This document shows positions 34,838-47,600 of a DNA stretch of 64,000 bases, in pieces; position 1 is the first letter of the stretch; every line of letters begins with the position of its first letter. Source of the DNA: Neurospora tetrasperma FGSC 2508 (lineage: Eukaryota; Ascomycota; Sordariomycetes; Sordariales; Sordariaceae); assembly GCF_000213175.1 (NCBI RefSeq), contig NW_009799179.1:5305658-5369657 (forward strand), in the 5' to 3' direction. A program made the translations under genes and the position numbers. The notes beneath the pieces were generated by a model. That model worked only from the letters and a program-made list of their open reading frames with translations. It was not told the origin of the DNA and made no database searches.

Positions 34838-35830
34838 GTTGTTGGTTTGTAAGGACAAGGGCGGAAGGCGCTGGTAGGCGTGAGTGAAAGGCAGGTTATG
34901 CTCTTTCCTTTTGTTGTTGTTTATGAGTTGTCGCAAGTGATGCCGCTTTCACTTTGCTGTTGATTGGATGTTTACTTGTTGTGTCTCTCTCTTCTGGGAG
35001 ACTGACTGGTAGTTGTTTGTAGACTTGGCCGATATCTTGAGAGTATCTGCTGCCCGATGAGTGCGTTGTTGCCGATTGGATTGTGCTACACTGCAAGTTT
35101 TGTGCAAGTGTGTGGGTGTGACAGAGAAGTCGAGGTCTCGTCTTCGTCGCTTCCTTTCTGTGACCTCGCTTGGATGAGAGGACGTTGAGGTTAGGTACCT
35201 CTACTTTTGGTGAGACCGGGAGCCGCCGAATGGACGCGGTTGCAGCTGTGGAGGATTCGCTCACAGCGAGTGGAGGGCGCTGGAGCCTCTGGAAGAGGGG
35301 CCGAGAGCGATGGGCGGCTGTCGAGCTAGGCAAGAGCGGGAAGTGGGTCGGTACTACGCGCCAATCCGGGGCAGGTAGCAGGGCGTTGACACTTGACCAG
35401 ATGCGGCGAGGATTGTGACTTGATGCTGTGAAACATGATCCCGGTGAGTGGTCCTCGGATGACGCCCAGGGGCGTGTGTGTGTGTGTGCTGGAGACTGTT
35501 TTTGATCTTGTTTATCTCCTTCTTGACACCAACACCGACCGCTTCTCTCTCTTTAGATGATTGGTATTGATCGATATTCATTCGTCTTGTTTCATCGCCG
35601 CTCGTCGGTATCGGTATTGCTTTGAGAGTATCTCATCGGGCAGCAAACATCGGCCGTTTCGTCATGTCATCGTCGAGTCTTTGGATGAAGATCTGTTCCA
35701 TCGATAACCACCAGCATATCAAGTTAGCCCCTCTGTTGCTGACATCCACGAGACAACCCTTTTCCTCTTCGCAATCAAACTCACCACTTTGGATTTCTCG
35801 ACGAAGCCATCTTTCTTGTTCTTGTTCAAA
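34838..35830. other. Divergent promoter region of Ser-Pro-repeat gene and atg14
   Basis: About 1 kb. It has an AGGTACCT palindrome at 35193-35200 and a short GT run near 35472-35486. No gene is visible. The atg14 frame is open upstream to 35789 but has no other ATG. Confidence 0.6.
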
Positions 35831-37539
35831 ATGATTTGTTGCAGTCTTTGCGACCGCTCGCATCAGGGAAGGGTGCCTTTTCTCTGCGCTGTTGATGCGC
35901 ACAATCGGCTTTACCCGTTCCGAGTGCAGAACGCACGAGTCCTAATCGAGAACGAAGAGTTAGAGCGCACCGTCGCAGAGGAGGAAGCAGAAGGACCATC
36001 CAGGAAGCCTTACCTGGACCGACTCAAGTCGGAAGTGGCTGCCGCTAATGCTCGAACCGCCGAGATCATGGCGCAGTGTGAGCGCTTGAAGAGACAGACC
36101 GAGCAGACCAGGAAGGAGGTCGAGAAGAAGAAGGATGTCCTCGCCCGGAAGAAGTCTGATTTATCGGCCATGTCGACTGGAGTTGCAGCGAGGCGAAACC
36201 GCCAGCTGGAGGAAACCCAGGAGTCGATCCGCCGTATTCGGTTCAAATGGGCTGCTTGTGCTGACACCATGGCGTCGACGAGATCGTTTCTGTGCGAGGA
36301 GGCTGCCAGACTGTTTGGACTTCGGCAGATTCGCAAGGGTTCTTCGAAACGGTATGAGCTCGGCGGTGTCGAGATTATCGACTTGCATGCTCTAAACAGT
36401 GAGTTAGCCCCTTTTCTCCCAATGCCTCCGACAATCAGCTTGACTTACTTTTTTTTTGTGTTTCTGTAGGCCTCTCACCGGAGGTTATCAACACATCCCT
36501 GGCCAACATCACTCATTTGGTGATGCTGACCTCACATTATCTCGCCATTCGGCTTCCTTCACAAATCACACTTCCACACCAAGACTACCCGCGACCGACA
36601 ATTTTATGGCCACAGGCGTCTTATCAATTAGAGGAGCCACCGTTTCCGGCGGCCATGTTATCTGGTCAACACCAGCAGTCCGGGTTGGAGGGACCGCCGA
36701 TCGATGTTGAGAAAACCAGATCTTTCCCCCACCGTCCCCGTCCGCTCTGGATCGAAAAGCCGCTGCCAGCTCTAGTCAAGGAAGACCCTCAGACGGCCGG
36801 AATGTTTATTGAAGCCGTCTGCTTGCTGGCCCACAATATCGCCTGGGCCTGTTGCACGCAAGGTCTCCCGTTTGGTTTTGATTCGCGGGATACCTACGAT
36901 GAGCTGTGCAACATGGGCCACAATCTATATCGGTTGTTGATTGGCGATAATCTCCATCGGCGCTCGGTTGATCCGAACATGTTTCCGAAAAGTCCAAGCC
37001 CCAGTGGTCAAGGTAATGAGACGACACCGTCTGAAGAGAGTACGACGGCGAACAACAACCCGAGGTTGGTTATAGATCGCTGGTCTCATGGGACTATCCA
37101 CAACTTCCTCGAGAGTTTGGAAGGGAAGGAGTGGTTGGACAGGTGCAGACTCCCCAGTCCGCACCGGATGTCGGATCGGTTGAAGAAGAAGTTGATTAAC
37201 GAGGCGCCGATGTTGGAGTGGGAGAAGATCGAGGGTGACGAGCTGGACGATGCTTTCGAACATGACGACGGTCGTCTTGGAGTTTTGGTTAAGCGCCGTC
37301 GTCGAAGAGAAGAGATTGGTGATAGAGAAGGACGGGTGAACGGTGATTTCGGGGTTGAATCTGTTGCGACTGTTGTTAATGCCGGTGGCTTGTCGGGAGC
37401 CGTTGCCAGAGAAAGAGGAATTGGTTCGAGTGGTAATGCGGCTGGCTCAACCGACGCTGCTGCTGCTGTTGCTGGAACGAGTACTAGTAGTGCCAATACT
37501 AGAGGGACGAGTGGCTGGACGAAGCTCAAGAGTAGATAG
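35831..37539 (+). CDS. atg14: Atg14-type subunit of the autophagy PI3-kinase complex
   Basis: Exons 35831-36398 and 36470-37539 (71-bp intron, donor GTGAGT, acceptor TAG) give 545 aa. The N-terminus begins MICCSLCDRSHQGRVPFLC, the Cys-rich start typical of fungal Atg14. A coiled coil runs from about residue 40 to 145 (Lys/Glu/Arg-rich). The segment ending in VEIIDLHALN precedes the splice, and SPEVINTSLANITHLVMLTS follows, matching the conserved core of the Atg14/UVRAG family. The C-terminal part carries LLAHNIAWACCTQGLPF and a disordered tail. Atg14 directs the Vps34-Vps15-Atg6 complex to the phagophore assembly site, where it makes PI3P for autophagosome formation. Vps38/UVRAG belongs to the same Pfam family, but the Cys-rich start favours Atg14. 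Confidence 0.85.
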
Positions 37540-37669
37540 AAGTTGAAGAGCTTTGTCGCGATGCCGCCATGGATGGTTGAATGTCCGTTATTCGTTACCT
37601 GGTTCCTGATTTTGAATTGGATTTGATTTGGTTTGTTTGGTTCATTTGCAGCAGCAAATGTTCGGCTTT

Positions 37670-38594
37670 CTGTTGCAGACATACCCAAGTCAGTAAACAA
37701 TCCCAGATAGAGCGACAGAAGGAGAGATCAGGTGGTACATACATTGACAGTCTGTTGAGTGTTGCTGATTTTACAACCTGGACAGGCCAACTCAACATAA
37801 AACAACACGAATCTGTACAAACCGTTAGCCATTTGCTTCCTTCATCATCAGTGATCATGTGTTTGTTGATGCCATGGAACTTACTTTTTTCTTCGGTGTT
37901 TCAAGCTTTGCTCTTGAATGCGATTTTTGCACCCACAATGGATGGCCCAACTCAACATATTTTTCTATTGGTTTGAGTTCAGTTTGCATTATTCGGACCA
38001 TCCTTTTCCCTTCTTTGGGGAGCCCCTTTTTTGGGGGTATCGATCTCGACAACAATGGGAATCCTCGACAACGTGAATGAGTGATTTGAGCAAGTTGGTT
38101 TGGTTCGGTTCGATATATGGTTTTGTTTCCATCGAAACCTGTTACATTCATCGTTAGCTTATCTGATATTCGAGCTGCACGAGAGGAGGAAAGAGACAAA
38201 AAAAGGGGGGGCAACTTACCCGAAGCTGTCGAATCGCTGGTGTTGATGGTCCAACTCAACATGTTTTTGGTTTTTGTTTTTTTTGTTTTGGTTTTTGGTT
38301 CTGTCGTCAATGTTAGCCATGCCGCTCGCCCGTCAAATCAAGAAAGTGGCGAGATAAGTGAGGACTTACTGCAATCTATCGTTGAGTTTGCTTTGGACCA
38401 TCTGGTTTTTCTCCTTTCTTTGAGGAGTCCCCTTTTTTAGGGTACCGATCTCAACTGCTTGTGGGAGTGCTCGACGTGATTGATTTGGTTTGAGCGTGTT
38501 CAATTTGATTTTGTTTCACCGAGTCCTGTCATCTTTGTTAGTTATGTGTCAAACAGCAGAAGGAAGGGAGATAGATGGGAGAGAGGATTCTTAC
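37670..38594 (-). other. Putative spliced minus-strand transcript made of duplicated exon-intron modules
   Basis: Five well-formed introns follow one another on the minus strand: 38594-38526, 38369-38301, 38219-38139, 37884-37813 and 37742-37670 (69, 69, 81, 72, 73 bp). Donors are GTAAG or GTATG, acceptors CAG, and the first four have a CTAAC branch site. The exons between are 156, 81, 254 and 70 nt. Modules are duplicated: the exon ending CGACAGCTTCGG recurs as CAACAGCTTCGG 375 bp away, and ATGTTGAGTTGG occurs in three exons. Splicing the middle exons gives a 90-codon frame from an ATG at 38401 to a stop at 37979, basic and without recognisable domain. The first full exon is closed in all frames before that ATG. 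It may be a lncRNA or a small lineage-specific gene. Confidence 0.45.
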
Positions 38595-38899
38595 CCGAAG
38601 CTGTTGAATCGCAGGTGTTAATCTATGCCACGAGGTTTGCTTTGCTTCTGGTCGACAAGTTGTGATTGGTGTCGACCAAGCCATGCAAAGCTTTGCTGCC
38701 GGTCGTTTCAAGTGTAGGTTTTGGCTTTTGACCAGGCATGCAAAGAGGGGAATCGTCATGTCCCGACAATGTGAGTTTGAAGAAAGTTGTTCACGGTTTG
38801 AAGTTGTAAGTTGAGACATGGTTGATTCGGGTTTTCGTTCGGACTGCTTGCTCCTTTCTTGATCTAAACGGAGCTTTGAGATTTTGGTTGATCGTTTGC

Positions 38900-39340
38900 A
38901 GTCCTGAACATGCCACATGTTTGGACATCCTGAGTTTGAAAGTTTGAGGACGTCGCTGATGTCGAGACGATCTGAAGATTGATTTGAGTCTTGACATGTT
39001 GGTTTCTTTTGCTCGGGTCTGCTGTCACTGCTTTTTTTTTTTTTTGTGTATGTGTTTGAAGATTCGAAGATTGAAGGGTTGGTTGGTGCAGACCCAAACT
39101 TGTCACATTGGTGAACATCCATAATTGATTGAGGACGTTCTTGTTGATGTCTCGACAAGGTAAATCGTTGATGTCTTGACATGTTGATTTTGTTTCGTCA
39201 GCTGCTTCCTGTTTGAGTGAAGAAAGTGATGAAGCGGAGCTGAACTGGTCACACGTTGTTTCTTTTTGAGTTCTCGGGCTACTATGAGAGAGATGTAGCG
39301 CTGTTGAACTGGCCACAATCAATGGTTGGACATCCGAGAG
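38900..39340. repeat. Degenerate tandem repeat
   Basis: Units beginning near 38903 and 39092 share the order CTGAAC/ACCCAAAC..., a GGACATCC-like block, GAGGACGT, a GATGTC..CGA block and CTTGACATGTTG. Shorter versions of the first blocks occur near 39239 and 39303. Spacing is roughly 190, 150 and 65 bp. Divergence is high, so the array is old. Confidence 0.6.
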
Positions 39341-40777
39341 TGAGAGAAAAGATGCTCGAATGAAGTGTTGCAATTTTTGTTTTGGTTTCATTTTTTTATT
39401 TTTTTCCGTGCCTTGGAGAAGAAAGAAGATTGGCGGCACTTGGTCATATGCTGTCAACATGCTTGAGTGATTGCACATTGATGGTCGCTATGATCTGGTC
39501 GAAACAGCACTGAGTGTCAAGATGCTGGTCTTCGACATGATCGTTTCGTCGGTATGCCTTGGTGAGAAAGAAAGCCGTCGGCAAACTGACGTGGTACTTG
39601 TACAGTTGTTGTCAGGTGATGGTCGTACATATACTCGCACATTTTTTGGTGATTGTTTTCCCTTTTCAATTTTTTTGTCTTGTTTGGTGTTTTCTGATTG
39701 ATAGATGTCAAAAGATGAGTTGCCATGTAAGTATGCTGTCAGTCTCAAATCACTGCTGCTGTTTCGCCTTTCGAGAGTGATAAAGTTGCTGCAATGAAAT
39801 CCGGAAGATGTGGATAAGTCTGGTAAGAAGATGATGTTGACAGTAATCGTGACAAGAAATCGCAGAAGACATACTTAGGCCTGAAGCTGGTAAAAGATGA
39901 TCTGAAAACGACGAATGACTCGAACAGAAAAAGAACAGATAATCTGACAGAACGTTGTCGATTCGCCTTGCGAATGTGAGCGTGACTGACTCGGTAACGA
40001 CGACGTTGAGGGTCGTGTTGCTGGTAGGACAGAAGGCAAGTGTGACTAGCTTGCCAACATAAGTTGTCGATCCGCAAACACGTAATGTCTCCGACTATAG
40101 GCGCCGAGAGATCAATGAGAAAATGCTTCCGATTATAGGCACCGGAGCTGATATCAGGTTGCTTTATTGCCAAGCGTGACTTCTTGGTTGCAACATATCG
40201 AGAGACAGAAAACTGTACTCCCTATTTCTGGCCATCCCACCCACCCTTACCAGAAACCTGATATAGAAAGATTCGCAGCACCTGTTCCCGAATGCGGCCT
40301 TTCGGTGGCGACTGTGCGAAGGAACTCTGTAGCCGAATGTACTCAGTGTGACCGCTGATGTCGACAATACGAGAGTGAGAAATGGGTAGTTGACTGATGA
40401 TCATGAGAGGACAGGAATGACCAGCCTGTCATCATTTCACATACAACCAAACTCCCTGGTTCTGGCCAACCCGCCCACCCATGCCTGGAACCTCGTATTT
40501 AAAGTCGAGCCCGCTGGTGAGAGAAGTGTGTGTCATCGATGTAGAAGATTGTCGGAAAAGGGAAGAAAAAGGTGACAGTTCTGATGGAAAGGCGAAAAAA
40601 GATCCCGATAGACAACACACTCTCAAACCGAACGAACAAGACTGACAACAACCGAACACAGATCAAGGAATTCTAACAAGCTGGGAAGTTTTGCTTCGCG
40701 CCCCGCAAAACGACCCAGGTTCTCTGAGCTCCTACCCATACCCGCCTCATGCTCGAGAGAACAACGACAAGCTGGAC

Positions 40778-43700
40778 TTATGTACGAACTTGAGTGGCGC
40801 CCGCCCGGGACCACCCATGCCGTTTATGCCATATGCTTATGTGTCGCCTTGTGATCCTTGTCTTAATTGCCGGTGTTGCTGTTTGAAGGAAGGTTGCGAC
40901 GCCTTCTTGGTAGTTTTGCGAGGGGCCTGCGCCGAATGACCTCCTCATCGGCCCTCTGAGGGCCCTCCTCGTCCTCGCTGACCATGCCCAAAGCTCCAGT
41001 TCAAGGTCAGTGAAATCCCTCTCGGCGTCCTGCTCCTCGCCAGGCGAGTCGCTGACAGCCGGAGGAATAATCTCACCGGCAGGGGGAGTTGCCGTGGTTG
41101 AAGGAGTGACCGGTGCCGTCGCCATCGCTCTGCTCGCCCGCGACCTGGGCATGGCAATCCTGCGCTGGCTGATCGGAATCCTAACCTCCTCGTCGGAGCT
41201 CTCGATCGAGCAATCAGAGTCTTCCTCATGCTCGGTGTAGATGTCCGCCCCTTCGGTTTGCCGCATTATGTCCACCTGCAAACTCGCCGAGGCAACATCC
41301 GCCTGGGTGAGCCTCTGACCAACCAGGTAGGCCTGGTGCATCCTATCCATCTCATTCGTGGTCCATGCCGCGTCATGCACCCGGAAATTGGGATCATCCG
41401 GGGTGGTATGATCAGGCCTGAAGTCCTCTCCAAAGATGTTGGAGGGCGAGGCCTGGTTGGAGCCTGACGCAGCAGCGGGAAGAATTGGCTGGAATGTCGA
41501 GACCGAGGTGAAGACCGGTGCACCGACAGGGAGAGTTGGCTGGAACATCGCATTGGTGAAGTCCAATCCAGTAGAGCGAGGAGGAGTGGGCGACCGGTTG
41601 GGGGGAGTCGGCGCCGAGCAAACCGGAGGAGGGCTCCCGAAGAGCGAATAGTCCCACGACCGAATGGAAGTAGGCGTGCCCGGTGGTGACAAAACAAGAG
41701 AGCCGTTGCTTGCTCCATCGTCAACGTCAGGGGTGAACGTTGGCGAGCCCAACTCCTGCGTCTGATCTACCTCGGCCGGGTGCTCCAGGGGCTCAGGGTA
41801 CTCCAAGTCTGATTGCTGGGGAAGATCGGGATACTCTGATTGCCAGTTGTTCTCTTCCGCATCGTGTTCGAGGACATAGTTCTGGAGCACCTGGAGCTGA
41901 GCCCACGCCTCAGGCTCGCACACCTCAACGCCTGGGTACTCGTCGGTAGCCGGGGCTGACTGAGAAACCTCCTGTTCAGGTTGCTGTTGAGCAACATCCT
42001 GCTCTGATGGTTGCTCAACCGCCGGCGCGATACCCTGAGTTACTGCCACATCAAGCGGCGTGTCGACGTACCGGAGATCTGGATGAACCGAGTTGATGTC
42101 GAACTCGGGAAGAATATCAGCAACCACCGGCCTCTGCTCGGACGTGACAGGAGAAGCTCGGTTGTCAACAGCCTGAGAAGCTGGAGTAACCAATCCCATG
42201 CCAGACTCTGCGGTAACGGAAACCGGACTAGGCTGAAGAGCCATTGGCGAGACCACATTGTCGAACATGTTGTCGAGATTGGGATCCACCAACATGTTGA
42301 AGTCAATCGTGTCGGAGACCAGGACGCGATCGGAAGTAGCTGCGGTCGGCTGCTCAACAATGTTCCAGGGTTGCTGCTGTTGGCCGGGGGTGAGCGCAGG
42401 GGGAGCCGGATAATCGAAGTGACCCTCCATAGTGGTATCGGTCTGGATGAAGTTCAAAGGCGATGTCATTTCGACCATGGGATACTCAGAAAACGTCGTG
42501 ACCATGTCTGAATGGGGAACATCAACCATGTCGTGCTCAACAATTTGAGGCTGGATCAAAGAGGGCATCGTGAACTCAAAGTTGAAGTCGGTCTGACCTT
42601 CAGGAAACACCGAGGGAAGTTGCCAGATTGGTTGCTGAGAGCCGAGCGGGACAAGTTGAACAGCTTGCCCACCAAAAACGATAGTCTCAGGAGATTGCTG
42701 TGGCGGAAACAACTCCATGTCCGACGAGACTACGGGCGACTCTTCGTGCATCCAATCTTGGTGGCTGTCATCGCCGTCTTGCATCTGCTGGTCGTCGGAT
42801 AGACCAGCGTTAACCGTAGTCGCAACTTCGATGTCCGTCATGGCCAGATCACGGTCCGGAGACACTTCACTGTGAGCCACTCCGTTGGACACAGGTCCTG
42901 CAAGAGACAAGACAGATGAATCCTCACCCATTTCCACATCATCGTCCGAAGGACGGGCTGATACCGGCTCCATCAAGACGGAGTCTTCCACCGAATCAAC
43001 GACAGAAGGAACGAGGTCATCAGCGGGTGATGCGAGGGTTGCAAGAACGGGAACCTGGAGAGGCGACTGAACGCCATTTCCAACAGTCTTCTGTTCGTCT
43101 ACAGATGTAGATACAGCAACAGAAGGGGAAATTCGCAAGACCTCAATACGAAGTCTAAGATCCTCGATCTCCTGCTCGGACACGGTGTTCCGCTCGCTCA
43201 GCTGCAGTTGGGATACCACAGAGGGCGGAACAGAAGAGACCGTGACAATCTCCCGAATAGGCTTCTCCGCCAGGATAGGCTTGGGAGCGAGCTTGTCGGG
43301 CATGCTGGAAATACCACTGCCAACAACTTGATCCTCAACAATGGTCCTAGAAACCAAGACTGGGGAGGGCGGTGTGATGACAATCTCCGGGGGGGTGAGC
43401 TTCATCTCCGCGTGGATCGGCTCCGGAGCGACAGTTGGTTCCGTGATGACAACCGGTTCAGAAATGGGTGCTTCAGCCACAGCTGCCGGCCTCGACACTG
43501 CCACCGCCATGAGAGATTCAGGAACCATCTCCTCATAGACAGAGTCCGATTGAAATAAATCATAACGGGGGGCCGGGACGTGGCGGCGAGACTTGGACAG
43601 CTTCTTCAGCACGCGCTCGTAGCGGGTGCTCCGTACGGGCATCGGCTGAGGAGCATGCTGCGTGTCGGCCTCGGGCAGTTGTGGCTGGTTAGGCGCCGTC

Positions 43701-44694
43701 GAACCTGGCGCGGCCTCTTCAACGATCGTCGGGGAGCTCGTTGCCTGACGGGCCTTGAACTGCTCGACTGAGATGCCCATTTCGCGCGCGGTCTTCTCCA
43801 TTAGCAGTTCCAGACCCTTGACCCGTTCTGGAATGGACGGACGAGGAGGGGCAGGACTGGCGTGGACGACATCGAAAGCAGAGACGGCCGTGGTCGACTT
43901 GGCGACTTGGGTGTGCTCAGCCTGTTCCGGAATAACAGGGCTGGCAATTGGGCGGGCTACGTCTTCTCTGGTGCTGCGGTTCACGAGATGACCATCATCA
44001 AGATTCTCAGAACCCTGCCAGCCCTCGCGCTGGCAAAGAAGGTACTGAGGAACAGCCTGATGTTCCACGGTCATCTCGGACTGATCAACAGTCTGGTTGT
44101 CGGGCGCAATGAAAGGTGTCGGGGTGGGCGGAGGAACATATCGAGGAATGATAACAAGAAGGTACCACTTCTCCAAGGACAGGTATACCTTTCCGGTGCG
44201 TTGTTGGCGGAGACAAACGGCTTGAGAGAACCGGATAACCCATTGCGAAAACACCTTCCAAGCAGAGACTCCCTTGGAGGCGACAAACCAGACAGTTTCG
44301 GCGCAGCGACTGATTCTTCGACAGACCTTGCGATACCTGGGATGCTTCAAGCCGATACGAACCAACTTGGTGACAAGAACCGCAAGAACAAGGCCAGTCG
44401 AAACCGAGAGAAACAGCCGAAAGAGGTAGACGAGATCGAGATATTCAAGGAGCCTCTCGACGAGCTTCCAGAAAATCACCTCGGCTTTCTCCCACGCCAC
44501 GACGGGGTGGGCGATTGCCATGGCTATTTGAGGGAGCATTAGTATCACTGATTGTCTGTCCGTTCTAGACTAGAAAACATCGACTTACTGCAGAGAAAAA
44601 AGGCACAGAGGCCGAAAGGGAGAGTGACAACGGTGGTGAGGGTGCAAACCCCCAACCACACGAAGGTGAGGAACCAGCTCAGGTGGTCTTCCAT
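40778..44694 (-). CDS. Large unrecognised protein with hydrophobic N-terminus and disordered body
   Basis: Exons 44694-44589 and 44523-40778 (65-bp intron, donor GTAAGT, branch ACTAAT, acceptor TAG) give 1283 aa. I do not recognise the family. The start is the only ATG between an upstream stop and the intron. The N-terminus has two hydrophobic segments, at about residues 8-34 (FLTFVWLGVCTLTTVVTLPF...) and about 67-90 (YLFRLFLSVSTGLVLAVLVT), then a basic stretch. From about residue 170 to the end the sequence is rich in Pro, Ser, Val, Glu and Gln, with many short acidic motifs and no repeat unit obvious by eye. The last 100 residues become basic (ITRRHISIWHKRHGW). A membrane-tethered, largely disordered protein is the plainest reading; role unknown. 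The open frame of 3.7 kb without a stop argues that it is real. Confidence 0.75.
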
Positions 44695-47600
44695 CTTGCT
44701 GCCACACTCAAAGCGAGGGTGCGATTGTTGCTGCTGTTGCGGTTGTTGTTGCTGCTGATGCTGCTGTGACAAAGGCTTGCTTGAACGATCGCGAATGCTG
44801 TATCGACGTTAAAAAACGGATTGTGCATGAGAGAAGAAAAGAGGAAGAGGAGGAAGAGGGAGAGAGGTGGAGGGGTTTTTAAAGTACCATCCACAATACT
44901 CTGCGGCCACAGCATTCACTCAAATCGTAGTTGGAAGGTGCGCCAACCTGGTCGATATGCTTGAGGGAGGCCGACTTGGGATGAAATCGCTCCCAGAGCG
45001 TCCTCTGGTTGGTCAACCGGTATGGTTGCTCCGTGGTTACTATGGCAAGTGACCGGCGACCTTGAAAATAACGGCAGACCGGTCGAGTGAATGGCTCCTG
45101 GTACGTACTTGGCAGGTATTGAAACCTTCAAAATCGTCACCTGGACCCGTCGTCCGAACTTTCAGGTCCGCCTCACTTTTGAGCTGGCACTTCCAGACCG
45201 CGGGGTAAGGATCCAGGTTGGCAAGACCTTCACCTTGATCTCACCTTCACTTCCGCTTGATTAGGTGGACTGTTCAGTGGCAGCGAGTCTATTCAGTGAA
45301 GAGGAATACCAGAGGTTCAGGTTCAGGTTAGCCATCTACTTACCAGGCATGTTGCAGAATCCTGACAGCCACTTTTACTTCACTTGTGCGCTAATCCGTG
45401 CTTCCCTATGTTGGTCCTGATCCCACGGTTTTGCTCCCATCCCCTGGACAGTGTTCTTGGTCTCTACAAAGGAAGGTACCTCTGAGTATGCTTCAAGATA
45501 GCCGTATTGTCGTCAAGACCCCGCCAACACTAGGCAGCCCCTCCTGCGTAATACCTATCTGTTTGAGGTAACCGTGTAAGGTATTGAATCTTTCAACAAT
45601 TCAGGTTATCGCGGGGTCGTCTTCACCTCGAGGTTCTGGCCAGTGCGTATCTACTTTATGGCAGATTATGGACACTCATCCTCCTATCAAGACGTATCGG
45701 TTCGGCGAGGACCTTGATGGTCGCTCCGCCTTACTTTTGACTCCTCGGGTCGCTGTTTGTAGTCATATGAGGTGCGGTACTTTGGATACCCCATCGATGG
45801 GTCATGCGGTCTTGCATTTCCTACTATCAAGGGTGAAGATAACGAACTGCAAAATGAGATTTGGGTGAGGCCGAGCTCAGACCTTCGAAGTTGGGTGATG
45901 GGGAATGTCGGGACTGGTAGAGAATACCTTGAGAACTTCGTGTCCAGAAAGACAGTGGGCGAGTGAGGATATTTTCCATGTACAAATAAATGAATGTCGG
46001 TTGATATATCTAGTGTAGGTGGCTGTTTTGGAGCTGAGTGCCAAAATGGTGGGAGATCTCGTCGCTGAACGCAAAAAGCCCAGCCTGTGAAGCATACTCT
46101 CTGGTCTTTATACGGGGTTGAAAGGGTGTGTCAGAGCAAAGCATTGGGAACCAGATCAGCTTTATGGATCACAGCGCAAAGGAAGCACGCAGGCTATATG
46201 AGGAGCCCATATAGGATGCTATGCGGATCTTCCAGTCAATTGTATCGGTGGCATTATATGTTGCTACGCGCGCAAACAGTATTGCTCCAAGCAATCAGAG
46301 GTACACCAAAATGCCTTTGGTCGTGACAGCCTGGCGTGTCACCCTTGACCAAAGGGGTTTTTCCCCCTCGTATAACCATGATTCATCGTGCAAACAAGGA
46401 ATGGTCATTAGGTATTTTTGATGATACATCATCACAATCAAGAATCCGTTGACTTTTGCTGCCTGCCACTGCGCGGACACTCTCACGTCATCACCCTGGG
46501 ATTTGTGATGTTGACAGGAAAAATTGTCGATTACACCCATCGCATGCAGTAATAATTGAGAGAATTATTTTGGTAGTACGATGCGTTAGAGTGGTATCTG
46601 CGTCGAATGGTGATGATAGCGTGAATTTGCTACACTTGGAGTCCTTTTTTGACACTCCCTTGACACTCGCACTCCACCGTTTGGCTTTTCGTGTTTGCTT
46701 GAAACAAAACACTAGAAGTCCACTGGAAATCAAGACTCTACTCTCATGGCCATTCACTTTATGCATAGTCCTCCCTTTACGTCGTCTTTGTTGGACGTTT
46801 TGTGCGATGACGTGGTGGAGATGGGGTTCTATCTTGGTGTTCTCGCTACTATCATGACACTCAAATTCAAAGGCCCCAAATCAACGAAGTAAATGCAAAA
46901 ATAGATCAAAGGCAAGGAGTTAAATTGATAATAAAGAGGTTTCTTGCAAAAACTTTGAGCTTTTGCTTGGTCGTTGAACTTGATGCTGATGGGGATTCAT
47001 TTAATGGTCTGGCATCTGCTAGCTACGTACCATGCACCGGCATCCTAGGTTGGTTTTGTTTTTTTGTGTTTTTTTTTCCAACACCCACTTTCCGTTCCCC
47101 ACCATTTTGAACTTGCCTCCAAATGCCCCAAACCAGCTGACTGCCTCCAATACGCTTTCATCAAACATCAAGTATATCCTCAGGCAGTTTTCTTGGCTTC
47201 ATGTGGTTATAATGGGCGATTCGGTAAGGGGTGTTTTAGACATAGAGAATCTAGAATGGAGTATGCCGTATCGCAAACTACATCGTGCAATTTGTACGAG
47301 ACCTGCACGATCCGATCTACCCAGACATTAGAGGCCGAAAGTGGGTAATTTAAGAGGCGGTTTATTGCAGTATGCGCATGCCTGGACGAATTGAGATAGA
47401 TAGGTAGAAAGCTGAGTCGAAGCCGTAGTGTGCACCGAACCATAACCGCAATGAACATCTGCAAACGTTTCGCGATCATCGATTTATGTCGTGCATTCTG
47501 CTATCAAGATCCAAAGATCATTTTACTTGGACTTTGGTCCATTATCAAGATCAAGACTGGAGGTACCGCGTGTATACACCATCATGACTGGTAAACCAAC

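Larger units (their letters stand above)
37540..40777. other. Repeat-rich intergenic region
   Basis: About 3.2 kb between atg14 and the large minus-strand gene. It holds a probable spliced minus-strand transcript (37670-38594) and degenerate tandem repeats (about 38900-39340). The part 39480-40777 contains no gene that I can support and includes the 3' UTR of the gene at 40778. Confidence 0.55.

Noticed and set aside
38538-39182. A 214-codon minus-strand frame
   Set aside because: It runs through a degenerate tandem repeat in which the other frames are also open, and it crosses the well-formed intron at 38526-38594. It is likely chance.
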